The translations under genes and the position numbers were made by a program. From assembly GCA_946415695.1 (NCBI GenBank), contig CAMKTM010000111.1, positions 1-7,687 on the forward strand: a stretch of DNA of 7,687 nucleotides, read 5' to 3'. The stretch comes from an uncultured Prevotellaceae bacterium (GTDB lineage: Bacteria > Bacteroidota > Bacteroidia > Bacteroidales > Bacteroidaceae). Below are positions 6,494 to 7,687 of this stretch, in pieces. The notes under the pieces are model-generated. The model searched no databases. It saw only the letters and a program-made list of their open reading frames with translations, and was not told the origin of the DNA. Positions within the stretch are counted from its first letter, which is position 1, and every line of letters starts with the position of its first letter.

Positions 6494-7664
6494 CGGCATA
6501 CCACGAGGTGTTTTGGAAGTCGGCGTTCCAGCCGTAGGACTCATAATTGCTCAATGGCACGAACATGGAGACGCCGCCATAGCAGAAAGGTTTCGTAACT
6601 GTGGGAAAGAGGCGGGTGCAGTGTGCGGCATACCATTGGTTCGTCTTTGGGAGGGATTGTTTCGTGACGGCTTGGCCGAAGTATTCCTTCCATTCGGCAT
6701 AGTCCTCTTCACTGAGCAGGCAGTACATCGTGGTGCACATGTCGTAGCAGAAGGTGTATTTCTGCCAGGACTGGTCGCAATAGGATTGGAAGTCTGTCGT
6801 TAGCGGCTGCTTGTGTTCCATGAAGAAGGGCGTCAGCAGCTTTCCCGTGATTTGTGCAAGCGCTTCGAGCTTGGTGCAGTCGATGCATGAAAGCAGTACG
6901 CCCGGGTATGGGCTCTGTGGATAACCACTTTGGTACTCGTCGATGATGCCATTCACGTCGCTTGTGCAAAGCGCTTTGATGATCTTGTGGTAAGGAGCGC
7001 CTGGTCCCGGTATTTCTGCGGGCGAACCGATCATGTAGTTCGTCACGTGTCGGAGTTCGTAGGCCACTTCAATGCATTGCATGAAGCAGGCGTCGAAGAA
7101 GATGTAGTCGAACTTAGGCAGCTGAGTGAGGGCTTCGCGCATCTGGGGTATTTCCATCTCAATCTTCCCGGTGGATGTGGTGCCAGAGTCCTCGTCTTTT
7201 CCGAAGGTTTTCCGCCTGGAAGAATTGTGTTCCGGCGTCCAGCCTGTGGCGTGCGACCAGAAGGTGATGCCGTAGTGGCGTGCGGGGAAGTATTGCTCAA
7301 TCTGGCGCAATGCGTCGAGCATCACGTTGGCATCCGTGCTGCTCACCTCCTGGTCGTATTGCTTCCAGAGCTGCATCCCGCCCTTTGCCGACAACTCGTA
7401 GATGGCGGGCCGCTCGCCCTTGTTGTCGAGAAAGATGATGAAGTTGACGTCTTCGGGAATCAGATCCTTGCCTTTCACCATTTCCGTCGTGTCCTGTTGC
7501 GCAGGGAGCGGAGGCGTATGGTCGGCCACCATATAGACAATGACGGTGCGTTCGGCCTCTCCCCGAGGTTGTACGGGTTGAACAGGAATTTCGAGGTCGT
7601 CGTGACATCCTGCCAGAAAAAGCACACTATATAATATAATAATGTATAGGACAAACCGTTTCAT
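6465..7664 (-). CDS. Clostripain-like (family C11) cysteine peptidase lipoprotein
   Basis: The 399-residue product starts with a signal sequence ending in a textbook lipobox (LAGC, C20), so it is probably a surface or periplasmic lipoprotein. After a short linker rich in Pro and Gln comes a caspase-like fold: RTVIVYMVADHT (39-50) is the first strand, FWSHATGW (135-142) holds the likely catalytic H138, and FDYIFFDACFMQCIEVAYEL (185-204) holds the likely nucleophile C193. The following strand reads MIGSPAEIPGPGAPY (211-225), the usual C11 ending of the catalytic core. C11 peptidases cut after Arg or Lys, and some mature by self-cleavage; R150-R151-K152 lies in the segment between the catalytic residues. 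The C-terminal 170 residues match the usual extension of Bacteroidales members. Substrate unknown. The M1 start is supported by the signal peptide and by a -7 element only 5 nt upstream. Confidence 0.9.
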   Translation of the reverse strand: MKRFVLYIIILYSVLFLAGCHDDLEIPVQPVQPRGEAERTVIVYMVADHTPPLPAQQDTTEMVKGKDLIPEDVNFIIFLDNKGERPAIYELSAKGGMQLWKQYDQEVSSTDANVMLDALRQIEQYFPARHYGITFWSHATGWTPEHNSSRRKTFGKDEDSGTTSTGKIEMEIPQMREALTQLPKFDYIFFDACFMQCIEVAYELRHVTNYMIGSPAEIPGPGAPYHKIIKALCTSDVNGIIDEYQSGYPQSPYPGVLLSCIDCTKLEALAQITGKLLTPFFMEHKQPLTTDFQSYCDQSWQKYTFCYDMCTTMYCLLSEEDYAEWKEYFGQAVTKQSLPKTNQWYAAHCTRLFPTVTKPFCYGGVSMFVPLSNYESYGWNADFQNTSWYAATGWSLTGW

Positions 7665-7669
7665 GGGTG

Positions 7670-7677
7670 CAAATGTA
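7670..7677 (-). promoter_or_regulatory. -7 promoter element of the C11 gene, implying a nearly leaderless mRNA
   Basis: The minus strand reads TACATTTG, a full match to TAnnTTTG. Only five bases (CACCC) separate it from the ATG, so transcription would begin at or within a few bases of the start codon. The -33 element would lie beyond the right edge of the window. Confidence 0.6.
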
Positions 7678-7687
7678 AGAAGAAATT

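Noticed and set aside
6930..7634. Plus-strand open frame of 234 codons opposite the C11 gene
   Set aside because: Antisense shadow; no family resemblance, while the minus-strand frame has lipobox and catalytic His and Cys.

Overview
The window looks like a chromosomal segment of a member of the Bacteroidales, most likely Prevotella or a close relative. The reasons are TAnnTTTG-type -7 promoter elements, AT-rich leaders without Shine-Dalgarno sequences, two lipoproteins of families common in this order (DUF3298 and clostripain C11), and protein sequences of Bacteroidetes character. The assignment is inferred from sequence character, not from a search.

Layout. Bases 1-672 hold no gene I can support. 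They contain a 22-bp tandem/inverted repeat cluster (452-517), part of which could be the terminator of the next gene. A secreted GH43-type glycoside hydrolase lies on the minus strand (673-1740). A 115-bp divergent spacer carries a candidate promoter in each direction. Then come rhaB (L-rhamnulokinase), rhaA (L-rhamnose isomerase) and rhaT (L-rhamnose/H+ symporter) on the plus strand, with gaps of 22 and 39 nt, so very likely one operon. A DUF3298-type lipoprotein gene follows 50 nt after rhaT. A clostripain-like (C11) lipoprotein gene closes the window on the minus strand; its 3' end overlaps the DUF3298 gene tail to tail by 29 bp.

How the genes work together. RhaT imports L-rhamnose, RhaA isomerises it to L-rhamnulose, and RhaB phosphorylates that to L-rhamnulose-1-phosphate. 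The next enzyme, the aldolase (RhaD), lactaldehyde reductase and a RhaR-type regulator are not in the window. The divergent GH43 enzyme would act outside the cytoplasm on arabinose- or xylose-bearing side chains, which suits use of rhamnose-containing pectin (rhamnogalacturonan I). The two lipoprotein genes have no evident link to rhamnose.

The most interesting feature is a 78-bp composite palindrome (2173-2250) lying in frame inside rhaB. It adds a peptide of about 26 residues to a conserved kinase at a position where the E. coli enzyme has a shorter segment. It looks like a protein-coding palindromic repeat, analogous to the Rickettsia palindromic elements. A weaker, similar hairpin sits in the expanded hydrophilic loop of RhaT. 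I found no CRISPR array, insertion sequence, tRNA or rRNA, and no clearly new multi-gene system.
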